Part shown: in pieces, positions 40,233-49,397 of the stretch
How the letters are laid out: each line of letters begins with the position of its first letter
Numbering within the stretch: position 1 is the first letter of the stretch
Assembly: GCA_029565415.1 (NCBI GenBank)
Contig: JAKQOH010000116.1
Location: 1 to 64,000 of the forward strand
DNA: 64,000 nt
Reading direction: 5' to 3'
DNA from: Candidatus Rifleibacteriota bacterium
GTDB taxonomy: Bacteria > Riflebacteria > Ozemobacteria > Ozemobacterales > Ozemobacteraceae
Program-made: the position numbers and the translations under genes
Notes under the pieces: model-generated
What the model was told of the DNA's origin: nothing
The model's database searches: none
The model's input: the letters and a program-made list of their open reading frames with translations, nothing else

Positions 40233-40958
40233 TTATTCTGATGATGCCGCTTTCGTTTCGGTGTCGTATCGGATGACCTGGCCGTTGAGTTTGCGTTTGA
40301 CCATGCGCTGTTCTTTCGGGCTCCACTCCTCGGTCTCGACCATCGCGTCGCCCGAGAGGGTCACGGTCGAGCTGGCCCGGTCGTAATCGAGGTGTCGCGC
40401 CTGGCCGAACCGTTCGCGGTCCTTGACCTTGACGTTGCCGCTGAAATGCATGGTTCTCGTGTCCCGGTCGCCCTCCATCGCGTCCGACGAGATCAGCAGC
40501 CAGGAGTAGGTCGCCAGGTCCCAGGTGCGTTCTTCGAGCCGCACGGTGACGGCGCTCGAGGCGTTGATGGTGCCCGAGGCGTCGTTCCAGACGATGTCGG
40601 TCGCATCGAGGGTCATCTCGCGGGTCGACTTCTTCTCGGGAAGGGATTCCTTTCGGAACAGGCGCGGGGAAAGGGTTGCATGGAGCCGTCGGGAATCCTG
40701 ATACAGATGGGCGAGGCCGCTCGTGAGGAGATCCGGTTCCCGAACCGCCCGCACGTTGCCATCCAGCGTGATGCGGCCCTCGGCGAAACGCATGGATGCT
40801 GCCGTGATCGTCGTCCCGGGCGGGGTTCCGGGGACCAGGAACGGCTCCGTGGCGATCGGCGGCGGCTGTTTCCGGGGCGCAAACATCTCCTCCGCGCCTG
40901 CCGGAACGGCACAGAGCGTGAACAGGAGGATCAGGAGAAGGGGAATCTGCTGCTGCAT
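40233..40958 (-). CDS. LptA/OstA-like exported protein
   Basis: 241 aa from ATG 40958. Signal peptide at 1-23 (IPLLLILLFTLCAVPAGA). The mature part shows OstA-like strands: TITAASMRFAEGRITLDGNV, MTLDATDIVWNDASGTINA, HFSGNVKVKDRERFGQARHL and VTLSGDAMVETEEW, the alternating pattern of the LPS-transport beta-jellyroll. It is a likely periplasmic carrier for lipopolysaccharide or another lipid. First gene of the seven-gene operon; its promoter (-10 at 40976) leaves a leader of about 10 nt. Confidence 0.8.
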   Translation of the reverse strand: MQQQIPLLLILLFTLCAVPAGAEEMFAPRKQPPPIATEPFLVPGTPPGTTITAASMRFAEGRITLDGNVRAVREPDLLTSGLAHLYQDSRRLHATLSPRLFRKESLPEKKSTREMTLDATDIVWNDASGTINASSAVTVRLEERTWDLATYSWLLISSDAMEGDRDTRTMHFSGNVKVKDRERFGQARHLDYDRASSTVTLSGDAMVETEEWSPKEQRMVKRKLNGQVIRYDTETKAASSE

Positions 40959-40975
40959 GGCTGGAATCGCCTTGC

Positions 40976-41005
40976 AGTATACCTGCGCACCCGTGCCGTT
41001 TACAA
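40976..41005 (-). promoter_or_regulatory. Promoter of the lptA-helicase-tsaEBD-mutL-miaA operon
   Basis: TTGTAA (41005-41000), 18 bp, TATACT (40981-40976) on the minus strand. The ATG at 40958 follows after 17 nt. Confidence 0.55.
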
Positions 41006-41021
41006 CCCTGGGATCGTGGGA

Positions 41022-41050
41022 TTGCGCGAGCCGGGGTGGCATGGTATACC
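41022..41050 (+). promoter_or_regulatory. Promoter of glgP
   Basis: TTGCGC (41022-41027), 17 bp, TATACC (41045-41050). It is divergent from, and overlaps the region of, the operon promoter at 40976-41005. Confidence 0.5.
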
Positions 41051-41097
41051 AATGTTCGTTTCTTTCCCCCAACCTTCAAGGAGGAGATACTCCGCAG

Positions 41098-43653
41098 ATG
41101 AAGCCGATTCGAACGTTCGTCGTGGTTCCGAGCCTGCCCGAACCCCTCAAGCGCCTCAAGGACCTCGCCATGAACCTCTGGTGGTGCTGGAATCCTGAAG
41201 CCATCGGACTGTTTCGCCGCCTCGACCCCATCGAGTGGGAACGGACCTACCACAATCCCGTCAAGATGCTTGGCTGCATATCGCAGGAGCGCCTGGCCCT
41301 CAAGGCCCAGGATGACGGCTTCCTCGCCCACCTGGAACGAGCCTGGGAGATGTTCGAGGATTACATGGCGGACCATCAGACCTGGTATGCGAAGAAATAC
41401 GGGTTTTCGGAAAAGCCTGTCATCGCCTACTTTTCCGCCGAGTTCGGCATCGCCGAAAGCCTGCCGCTCTACTCGGGCGGCCTGGGCATGCTCGCCGGCG
41501 ACCATTTGAAATCCGCCTCTGATCTGGGCCTTCCCCTCACCGGCGTCGGGCTTCTGTATCGGGTCGGATATTTCCAGCAGGCTCTCGATGCCAACGGCTG
41601 GCAGAAGGAAAGCTACCCCGAGAACGATTTTCACAACATGGCGGTTCAGCCGTGCCTCGACAAGATGGGCAACCAGTTGTTCGTCGACGTCATCTTGCCC
41701 GGCCGCACCGTCAAGGTGCTGATCTGGAAAGCCCAGATCGGCCGCGTGCCGCTGCTGCTGCTCGATACCGACACCCCCGCCAACACCCCGGCCGACCGGC
41801 GCATCACCCGCGAGCTGTACGGCGGTGACACCGAAACCCGCATCCAGCAGGAGATCGTGCTGGGAATCGGCGGTCTGCGCGCTCTCCACGAGCTCGACAT
41901 GCACCCGACCGTCTACCACATGAACGAGGGCCACTCGGCCTTCCTCGCCCTGGAGCGGATCGTCGTCGCGATGGAGCGCCACCAGCTCAACTTCCGCGAA
42001 TCTCTCGAACTCACCCGGGCCAGCAACGTGTTCACGACGCACACGCCGGTTCCGGCCGGTATCGACGTGTTCACGCGGGAACTGATGGAAAAATACTTTT
42101 CCATTTATTATCCCAAGCTGGGCGTCACCTGGCAGGAGTTCCTGGACCTGGGCTGGCAGAACAACACGCCCAAGGGCGACGGCTTCTCGATGGCCGTTCT
42201 CGCCCTCAATCTGTGCGGCTATGCCAATGGCGTCAGCAAGCTGCACGGCCATGTTTCCCGCAAGATGTGGGGAAGTCTGTATCCGAATGTTCCGTTCCAG
42301 GAGATCCCGATCGATTCCGTCACGAACGGCGTGCACGTGCGTTCCTACATGTCCCAGGAGCTGTCGGCGCTGATGGATCGGTATCTGGGCCTGCGCTGGA
42401 TCAACTCCCCCGGCGATCACACCGTCTGGCAGAAGATCGAGTCGATTCCGCCCGAGGAGCTGTGGCGCACGCACGAGCGGCGTCGTGAGCGGCTCGTCGC
42501 CTTCGCCCGCCAGCGTCTCCAGCACCAGCTCGCCGTCCGCGGCGCCCCGCCCGCCGAGATCGCGGCCGCCGGAGAAGTACTCAACCCCGAGACCCTCACG
42601 ATCGGCTTCGCGCGCCGGTTTGCGACCTACAAGCGCGCCACCCTGCTGTTCCGCGACAAGGAGCGGCTGATCCGCATCCTGACCAACAAGGAACGGCCGG
42701 TGCAGATCATCGTCGCCGGCAAGGCGCACCCGAAGGACGAGCCGGGCAAGCAGTTCATCAAGGACATCATCCAGCACTGCAAGGATGAACGGATCCGCCG
42801 CCATGTCGTCTTCATCGAGAATTACGACGTCGTCGTGGCCCGGTATCTCGTGCAGGGCGTCGACGTCTGGCTCAACAACCCGCGCCGGCCCCAGGAGGCC
42901 AGCGGCACCAGCGGCATGAAGGCTTCGGCCAACGGCGCCCTGAACCTGTCCGTGCTCGACGGCTGGTGGGACGAGTGCTACAACGCCGAAGTCGGCTGGG
43001 CGATCGGCGGCCGCGAGGAGATCGCGGATCTCAACTACCAGGACGAGGTCGATGCGAACTCCCTCTACGATCAGCTCGAGAAGGACATCGTGCCGAAATA
43101 CTACGAGCGCAGCAGCGACGACCTGCCCCGCCGCTGGATCGCGATGATGAAGTCCTGCATGTCCCAGATCTGCCCCTTCTTCAACACGAACCGCATGGTC
43201 GGGGAATACAACGACCGGTTCTATATGCCTGGAAATACCCGATACAAGGCTCTCTCCGGCAGCGATTACAGCCGGGTGCGCGATCTTGCTTCGTGGCTGG
43301 GCAACCTGCGCGACTGCTGGAACAATATCCGGATCGAGAGCGTCGAGACGGCGGGCGGCGACGAGCAGAAAGTTGGCCAGCCGGTCGAGGTGAAGGTGCG
43401 CCTGTATCTCGACCGCCTCCAGGCCAGGGACGTGGCGGTCCAGGTCTATTACGGAGCCGTCGGGGCCGACGGGATGATCGGGGCGGGGGCGTTTGCCGAT
43501 CTCGCTCCGATCGAGGAAAAGGACGGCCGGGGCCTGTTCTCCGGGAAGATCACCCTCGATCAGAGCGGGAGACAGGGCATTTCCGTCCGTGTCCTGCCCC
43601 ACCATGCGGATCTCATCCACCCCATCCTCACCGGGCACATCCTCTGGGCCTGA
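41098..43653 (+). CDS. glgP: Alpha-glucan phosphorylase (GT35, non-allosteric type)
   Basis: 851 aa from ATG 41098, with AAGGAGGAG upstream. An N-terminal DUF3417-type domain (about 10-115: LKDLAMNLWWCWNPEA) precedes the catalytic domain. Signatures: YFSAEFGIAESLPLYSGGLG, HMNEGHSAFL, FARRFATYKRA, RPVQIIVAGKAHP and the PLP-site EASGTSGMKASANGALNLS with the lysine. It releases glucose-1-phosphate from glycogen or maltodextrins. It is monocistronic and followed by a palindrome at 43678. Confidence 0.95.
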   Translation: MKPIRTFVVVPSLPEPLKRLKDLAMNLWWCWNPEAIGLFRRLDPIEWERTYHNPVKMLGCISQERLALKAQDDGFLAHLERAWEMFEDYMADHQTWYAKKYGFSEKPVIAYFSAEFGIAESLPLYSGGLGMLAGDHLKSASDLGLPLTGVGLLYRVGYFQQALDANGWQKESYPENDFHNMAVQPCLDKMGNQLFVDVILPGRTVKVLIWKAQIGRVPLLLLDTDTPANTPADRRITRELYGGDTETRIQQEIVLGIGGLRALHELDMHPTVYHMNEGHSAFLALERIVVAMERHQLNFRESLELTRASNVFTTHTPVPAGIDVFTRELMEKYFSIYYPKLGVTWQEFLDLGWQNNTPKGDGFSMAVLALNLCGYANGVSKLHGHVSRKMWGSLYPNVPFQEIPIDSVTNGVHVRSYMSQELSALMDRYLGLRWINSPGDHTVWQKIESIPPEELWRTHERRRERLVAFARQRLQHQLAVRGAPPAEIAAAGEVLNPETLTIGFARRFATYKRATLLFRDKERLIRILTNKERPVQIIVAGKAHPKDEPGKQFIKDIIQHCKDERIRRHVVFIENYDVVVARYLVQGVDVWLNNPRRPQEASGTSGMKASANGALNLSVLDGWWDECYNAEVGWAIGGREEIADLNYQDEVDANSLYDQLEKDIVPKYYERSSDDLPRRWIAMMKSCMSQICPFFNTNRMVGEYNDRFYMPGNTRYKALSGSDYSRVRDLASWLGNLRDCWNNIRIESVETAGGDEQKVGQPVEVKVRLYLDRLQARDVAVQVYYGAVGADGMIGAGAFADLAPIEEKDGRGLFSGKITLDQSGRQGISVRVLPHHADLIHPILTGHILWA

Positions 43654-43677
43654 TCATTCCCTGCCCGATCCAATGAC

Positions 43678-43707
43678 GCGGCGGACGCCCGAACGGGCGC
43701 CCGCCGC
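43678..43707. terminator. GC-rich hairpin between convergent glgP and sigma-factor genes
   Basis: Arms gcggcgg-a-cgcccg (43678-43691) and cgggcg-c-ccgccgc (43694-43707), a 13-bp stem with one mismatch and a 2-nt loop. No T run, so intrinsic termination is not assured. Confidence 0.55.
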
Positions 43708-43722
43708 TGGTCTTCCGGCATC

Positions 43723-44589
43723 TCAGCTCCGGTACAGGTTCAGGATGGCGGCGCGACTCGGATGGCGCAGTTTCTGGAGCGCCTGGGCCTCGATCTGACG
43801 AACTCGTTCCCGCGTCAGGCCCAGCAGCTTGCCGATCTCCTCGAGGGTGTGCGACCGGTCGGTCTGGAACCCGAACCGCTGCTCGAGAACGATCCGCTCG
43901 CGGTCCGTCAGGGTCGCGAACAGCCGCTGGACGTCTTCGCGCAGCGCCGTGTCGGTGGTCAGGAGCTCGGGATCGCCCCGGGGATCCGTGACGACATCGC
44001 CCAGGGAGAGGTCCTCCCCGTCATCGACCATCGTGGTGTCGAGCGAGATCACGTTCGGGGTGTCGGCGAGGAATTTGCGCAGCTCCTCGGGATTCATGCC
44101 TACCGCTTCGGCCAGCTCCTCGAGCGTCGGCCGCCGGTTCAGCTGCTTGCGCAGGGTCTCTTCCTCTTTTTTCAGCCGGAGTCCGGTATGGATACGGTTC
44201 AGCGGAATGCGGATCGTATTCGTGTGCATCGAAACCGCCTGGATCATGGCCTGACGGATCCACCAGACGGCATAGGAAATGAACCGGACGTTGCGCTTGT
44301 GATCGAACCGCTTCGCCGCCCGCAGGAGCCCGAGATTGCCGACGGCGATCAGATCCTCGAACGGCACGTCGTTGATGAATTTGTACCGTTTCGCCACCGA
44401 CACGACGAACCGCAGATTCGCCATGATCAGTCGCTTTTCCGCAAATCTTGCGGAAGTGCCGCCCGTCTTGACCTTCTTGAGCAGCAGCTCCTCCTCCTTA
44501 CGGGTCAGGGGAGGATACCGCTTCAGTTCACGGAAATACTGCCGCAGAAGCTGATCCGCTGCGGTATTCCGCTTGTAGGCGCTCACCAT
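43723..44589 (-). CDS. RpoD/SigA-family sigma-70 factor
   Basis: 288 aa. Region 1.2 (TAADQLLRQYFRELKRYPPLT), region 2 (EKRLIMANLRFVVSVAKRY, FEDLIAVGNLGLLRAAKRFD, FISYAVWWIRQAM, i.e. 2.4), region 3 (RRPTLEELAEAVGM) and region 4.2 HTH (HTLEEIGKLLGLTRERVRQIE) are complete. Region 1.1 is absent, and its size fits a group 2 or simplified primary sigma factor. It should recognise TTGACA/TATAAT-type promoters such as those seen throughout the window. The start follows GGGAAG. Confidence 0.93.
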   Translation of the reverse strand: MVSAYKRNTAADQLLRQYFRELKRYPPLTRKEEELLLKKVKTGGTSARFAEKRLIMANLRFVVSVAKRYKFINDVPFEDLIAVGNLGLLRAAKRFDHKRNVRFISYAVWWIRQAMIQAVSMHTNTIRIPLNRIHTGLRLKKEEETLRKQLNRRPTLEELAEAVGMNPEELRKFLADTPNVISLDTTMVDDGEDLSLGDVVTDPRGDPELLTTDTALREDVQRLFATLTDRERIVLEQRFGFQTDRSHTLEEIGKLLGLTRERVRQIEAQALQKLRHPSRAAILNLYRS

Positions 44590-44713
44590 GGCGATCTTCC
44601 CGGATTCATCGACGACACCTCAAATCCTCTTTTTCGGCAGATCTCCGGTTTGCCTTGAGGAAAATCGTCCCGAACGATCCGCCCGCCGCCGATCCTCTCT
44701 CTGCCGCGCCGGG

Positions 44714-46723
44714 TCAGGGTGCGGGGATGCGGGAGGGCTTGAACCGTTCGATGAGAAGGCGGAGAACGCCGGAACTGCCTCGCTTCGGGGCGAAGAGCAG
44801 GGGAATTCCGCTTCCCCGAAGGGCGTTCGTGAGCTCCCGCAAAAGGGTGTGAGAAATCTGTTTCAGGATGACGACGACGGCCGAAACCCCGCCGAACCCG
44901 CGGGCCGCGCCGCCCAGGCCGACGAACCCGCTCATCCACTCCACCTCGAGCCGGTGGCGGCCGAGAACGTCCCGGTAGGCGGTGCCGACGGCATCGCCCC
45001 CGACGATCAGGATGCGACGGCCCTCGAAGTCATACCACTCCTCCGGGGGAAGCACGGGGGCCGTTTCGGCCACTTCCTCGTGGCAGATGCCGCAGACTTC
45101 GTCCGGCCGACCTTCCCGGGGGAACGGGTGTGAGGCGAGAGAGGATCTGCACCCTTCCCGTGCGCAGACGGGAACGGCCGGAAGCCGTGGGCGCAGCGAG
45201 GGGAGGAGGCCCTGGACCGGCTGTTCGAACCGGAAGGCATCCGCCTCGAGCAGGAAGGGGATGTGCTGCTGCTGCAGCCATCGGGCGAACTCCTGGGAGG
45301 AAAAGCCGATCAGACCGAGTTTCCGCTGGAGGGCGGCGAAGCCGATCCGGTGCTCGGTGGCGGCCGAGGTGTCCAGGGCGGGGGCGGACTGGCGCTTGAG
45401 GGGAACGGCGCAGGCTTTCCGCTCGGCGAGTTCGGGAAGGACGACGGCCGTCACCACGTCGCCGGGGGCGAAGCCCTGGAGCGTCAGGCCGACAGGAAGA
45501 AGTTCGCGGGTTTCCTCCACCTGCAGATGCCATCCGGATTCATCCCGACGCAGAACACCGACCAGTTCGCGCTTCCAGGCCGCTTCGAGCGGGGAAACGT
45601 TGCGGATGGCTCCGGTGGTGTCCCGGTGCAGAAGGATCCATTCGCCCTCGACGGGGCGGAGGTCACGGGTCAGGGCTTCATCCACCACGAGACGCCCGAT
45701 ACCCGGAGCTTCGACGATCCAGACGGATGTTCCCGGGGGGGCGGCCGGAGGAGCAAACGCCAGAATTCTCGCGGGAACCGCATTCTGGAGAAGCTCCAAC
45801 CGCCGTTCGAGCGTTGTCTGGGCATCCCGCAGATGCTCGATCCGGCGTGCCATCTCCTCGGCATCCGAGCGTTGGCGGCGATTTTTTTCGAGCTCCTGCT
45901 CGAGGCGCTCTCCGCTGGCTGTCCGTCGAGCCAAAGCCGCCTCCAGCTCGCGGTTTCGGGTTTCCAGGCCGGTCAGACTGTCCCGAAGTCGGGAACGGAC
46001 GGCCTGATCGGCATCGGAGGCCGGTTCGGGGGCCGGATCAGCTCCGGCGCGGGCCGCGTCTGCCAGCGCCTGTTCGAGTTTCGCCGAGAGGGCGGTGATC
46101 CGCGCATCCCGTTCCCCGAGAGCCTGTTCGAGTTCGGCCTGGCGTTTGCCCCGCTCGCTGAGATGCGCATGGAGCGCCTTTTCCCGCTCCTGCGCGAGTT
46201 TCAGTTCCCGGCGCAGGCTCCGGATCTCGTCGCGCAGTCTCGGGACCTCGTCGACAGGGGGTTCCGCGGCGGTCGTTTCCTCGGGAGGGGCGGCCAGGTC
46301 CCGGCACCGCTCGAGATAGGCTTTCAGGAGGGACGCGGCCGATTCCCGTGGATCTATACGTGCAAGGATAGAAATCTTCGAGGGTGGGCCGAACTCGCCG
46401 GACTCGAGCCGGGCAGGGGTTTCGGGCGTGAGAGGGAGCGTCGGAAAGGCCAGGGTGCGGGGATTGGCGTTCACCCATTCGAAGAACAGCACCCGGCGCA
46501 GCGGCGCCTCGCGGTCGGCGAAGTCTCGGATCACGTCGCGGAAGCGGTCGGGGCGGGTGAGGGCCCGGCCCCGCACGAAGGGCTGACAGGCGCGCCAGAG
46601 GGCCGGGTTCTTCCGGGCGAGGCCGATCAGAACCGGCTCCGGTGTGTCGCGGATGATGTCGGCAAGGACTTCCCGATCATCGATCAGGCGCGTGAAGATC
46701 GGATCCCAGAACGCGTCACCCAT
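44714..46723 (-). CDS. Coiled-coil protein with C-terminal DUF2325-type domain
   Basis: 669 aa. N-terminal helical part (1-140), then a long coiled coil (about 145-300: RDEIRSLRRELKLAQEREKAL and similar). A middle region (about 300-560) has OB- or SH3-like strands and a possible zinc site: VCAREGCRSSL..EVCGICHEEV. Residues about 570-669 match DUF2325 (RRILIVGGDAVGTAYRDVL, AVVVILKQISHTLLREL), a Rossmann-like domain of unknown function. It overlaps mutS by 8 nt, so coupled translation follows MutS. A repair or nucleic-acid role is suggested by context only. Confidence 0.7.
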   Translation of the reverse strand: MGDAFWDPIFTRLIDDREVLADIIRDTPEPVLIGLARKNPALWRACQPFVRGRALTRPDRFRDVIRDFADREAPLRRVLFFEWVNANPRTLAFPTLPLTPETPARLESGEFGPPSKISILARIDPRESAASLLKAYLERCRDLAAPPEETTAAEPPVDEVPRLRDEIRSLRRELKLAQEREKALHAHLSERGKRQAELEQALGERDARITALSAKLEQALADAARAGADPAPEPASDADQAVRSRLRDSLTGLETRNRELEAALARRTASGERLEQELEKNRRQRSDAEEMARRIEHLRDAQTTLERRLELLQNAVPARILAFAPPAAPPGTSVWIVEAPGIGRLVVDEALTRDLRPVEGEWILLHRDTTGAIRNVSPLEAAWKRELVGVLRRDESGWHLQVEETRELLPVGLTLQGFAPGDVVTAVVLPELAERKACAVPLKRQSAPALDTSAATEHRIGFAALQRKLGLIGFSSQEFARWLQQQHIPFLLEADAFRFEQPVQGLLPSLRPRLPAVPVCAREGCRSSLASHPFPREGRPDEVCGICHEEVAETAPVLPPEEWYDFEGRRILIVGGDAVGTAYRDVLGRHRLEVEWMSGFVGLGGAARGFGGVSAVVVILKQISHTLLRELTNALRGSGIPLLFAPKRGSSGVLRLLIERFKPSRIPAP

Positions 46724-49397
46724 GGGCCATCTTTTTCAGCCTCGCCAGCAGGTTCAGTGCTTCGAGCGGCGTCGTCTCGTCGACGTTGATCGCCTGAAGC
46801 GTCTCGGCCAGCTCGTTGCCTGGGCCGAACAGGGACAACTGCTGGGGCTGGGGCGTTTTGACGGTGCGCACCGCGCGCGTCATGCGGCCGACCTCCTCCT
46901 CTTCGGTTTTCTCGAGTTCGAACAGGATCTCCCGCGCCCGATCGATCACGGGGGTCGGGACGCCGGCCAGACGTGCGACTTCGATGCCGTAGGATTTGCT
47001 CGATGGTCCCTGGCTGATCTTGTGCAGGAACACCATGTCGCCGGTCTTCTCGTCGTGGAGCACGCCCACGTTCAGGTTGAAGACGCCGGGCAGGATGGGC
47101 TGGAGGTCGGTCAATTCGTGGTAATGCGTGGCGAACAGGGTGCGGGCGCCGAGCTGGCGGTTGATGAACTCGAGGATCGACCAGGCGAGGGAGAGGCCGT
47201 CGAAGGTCGAGGTGCCGCGGCCGATCTCGTCGAGCACCAGCAGGCTTCGCTGCGTGGCGTGGCGCAGGATCAGAGCCGCCTCCATCATCTCGACCATGAA
47301 CGTGGACTGGCCCCGGATGAGATTGTCCGAGGCCCCGACGCGCGTGAAGATGCGGTCGACGAGGCCGACCACGGCCTCCCGTGCCGGCACGAACGAGCCG
47401 ATCTGGGCCAGGAGCACGATCAGGGCGTTCTGGCGTAGATACGTCGATTTACCGGCCATGTTCGGCCCGGTGATGACAGCCTGGCGGTTCGAGGCATCGA
47501 AGGCCGAGTCGTTGGGGTGGAACTCGCCCGTGCCGAGGAATGCCTCGACGACGGGGTGTCGGCCTTCGCGGATCTCGAGAACCGGCTCCTCGGTCAGTTT
47601 CGGCCGCACGAAGTCCCGTTCGCGGGCGATCTGGGCGAGCGAACAGAGGGTGTCGAGGTGGGCCTGGCCGGCGGCCGCGCGCTGGATCGGGCCGATCTGC
47701 TCTTTCACGGCCTGGACGAGCTTTTCGTACAGCTCCTTTTCGAGCGCGATGGCTTTGTCGGTGGCGCTGAACACCTTCGTCTCGTAATCCTTCAGCTCGG
47801 CGGTGATGTACCGTTCGCCGTTGGTGAGGGTCTGCTTGCGCACATACTCGGCCGGGGCCCGGTCGGTCATGCCTTTCGAGATCTCGATGAAATACCCGAA
47901 CACGCTGTTCTTGCGAACTTTCAGCGTCTTGATGCCGGTGCGGTTCCGTTCTCGTTCTTCATACTCGGTCAGCCAACTGTCGCCGTCACGGCGCAGCCGT
48001 CGGAGCTCGTCGAGTGCCGGGTCGAGGCCGTCGGCGATCACCCCGCCGTCGGTCAGGGTCGCGGGAAGATTCTCGAGCAGGCCGGCGCGAAGCTGCGCGG
48101 CGAGCTCCGGCAGGGGTTCCAGTTCCGGGGCGAGCACGGCAAGCGGGGAATCGGCGATCCGGGCGTGGAGGCCGGGCAGGGCTTCGAGGCCGCGGCACAG
48201 CGCCTGCAGATCGCGCGGGTTGCGGCTTCCCAGGACGACCCGGGAAAGCAGTCGTTCGAGATCGGGAAGGTCGCGGAGCTTCTCGCGCAGATCCGCCAGC
48301 AGCATGCCGTCATCGACGAGCGTGCCGACCCGGTCCTGCCGTTCCCGGATCCGGTCGAGGTGGAGCAGGGGCTTGAGCATCCAGCGTTTCAGGAGCCGGG
48401 CGCCCATCGAGGTGCGGGTACGGTTCAGCACCTCGAACAGCGTGCCGCCGGGGCTGCGGTCGCGGCCATCGGGCAGGAGTTCCAGGTTGCGCAGCGTCGA
48501 CTCGTCGAGAACCATGCCGTCGCCGAGCCGGTATGGGGCCGGGAACCGCAGGTGCGAAAGGGCGCACTTCTGGGTGTCGAGCAGATAATCGGCCAGCAGT
48601 CCCAGCGTGCGCAGCTCGACGGAAGGCATTGCGAGGAACCTGGGTCGGGGCTCGGACGGATACAGATTCGTCAGGGCTTCGAGCGCCGTCTGTTCGGGCA
48701 TTCGCCGCGTCAGGATCTCGATGGGAAGGCCCTTCCAGGGAGGGGCGGCGGCCCCGTCCGTGTCCGCATCCTCGGCCTCGACGCCCAGGACGAGCAGTTC
48801 ACGGGGGGCGAGCCGGGTGAGCTCCTCACGCATCTTTTCGAACTCGGCCCGGTCGCCGCCGGTGACGATCACCTCACCGGTCGACAGCTCTGCCCCGGCG
48901 AGGCAGAACCGCTCGCCGCGCTTTCCGAACGCCATCAGCCAGTTGTTCGATTTCTCTTCGAGCAGTTGCGGATCGCTGATCGTGCCGGGCGTCAGGATGC
49001 GGACGATTTCCCGCTTCACGAGGCCCTTGGCGAGCTTCGGATCCTCCATCTGCTCGCAGATGGCGACGGTGAAGCCCTTCTGGACGAGCTTCGCGATGTA
49101 GGTCATCGCGCTGTGATACGGCACCCCGGCGAGCGGCACGGGGTTGTCGCCGGCCCGGCCGCGGGCCGTCAGGGTGATCTGCAGCTCGCGGGCCGCGACG
49201 ACGGCATCCTCGAAAAACGTCTCGTAAAAGTCGCCGCACCGGAACAGCAGCAGCGCGTTCGGATTCTCGGCCTTCAGATCGACGTACTGCTGGAGAAGCG
49301 GCGAGAGAGCCTTCTCTTCGGCGGGGGTGTCCGGAGAAGGCGGGGGCACGCTGGCGCCGACGCGCGCCGTGACCTCAGTCGAGGCTGATCCGCTCAT
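46716..49397 (-). CDS. mutS: DNA mismatch repair protein MutS
   Basis: 893 aa from ATG 49397. The mismatch-binding domain has LLFRCGDFYETFFEDA with the Phe-x-Glu wedge. The clamp and core follow. The ATPase has Walker A GPNMAGKSTYLRQ, signature STFMVEMMEAALILRHAT, Walker B LLVLDEIGRGTSTFDGL and the H-loop TLFATHYHEL. It binds mispairs and recruits MutL. It overlaps the DUF362 gene by 23 nt and the coiled-coil gene downstream by 8 nt. Confidence 0.97.
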   Translation of the reverse strand: MSGSASTEVTARVGASVPPPSPDTPAEEKALSPLLQQYVDLKAENPNALLLFRCGDFYETFFEDAVVAARELQITLTARGRAGDNPVPLAGVPYHSAMTYIAKLVQKGFTVAICEQMEDPKLAKGLVKREIVRILTPGTISDPQLLEEKSNNWLMAFGKRGERFCLAGAELSTGEVIVTGGDRAEFEKMREELTRLAPRELLVLGVEAEDADTDGAAAPPWKGLPIEILTRRMPEQTALEALTNLYPSEPRPRFLAMPSVELRTLGLLADYLLDTQKCALSHLRFPAPYRLGDGMVLDESTLRNLELLPDGRDRSPGGTLFEVLNRTRTSMGARLLKRWMLKPLLHLDRIRERQDRVGTLVDDGMLLADLREKLRDLPDLERLLSRVVLGSRNPRDLQALCRGLEALPGLHARIADSPLAVLAPELEPLPELAAQLRAGLLENLPATLTDGGVIADGLDPALDELRRLRRDGDSWLTEYEERERNRTGIKTLKVRKNSVFGYFIEISKGMTDRAPAEYVRKQTLTNGERYITAELKDYETKVFSATDKAIALEKELYEKLVQAVKEQIGPIQRAAAGQAHLDTLCSLAQIARERDFVRPKLTEEPVLEIREGRHPVVEAFLGTGEFHPNDSAFDASNRQAVITGPNMAGKSTYLRQNALIVLLAQIGSFVPAREAVVGLVDRIFTRVGASDNLIRGQSTFMVEMMEAALILRHATQRSLLVLDEIGRGTSTFDGLSLAWSILEFINRQLGARTLFATHYHELTDLQPILPGVFNLNVGVLHDEKTGDMVFLHKISQGPSSKSYGIEVARLAGVPTPVIDRAREILFELEKTEEEEVGRMTRAVRTVKTPQPQQLSLFGPGNELAETLQAINVDETTPLEALNLLARLKKMAHG

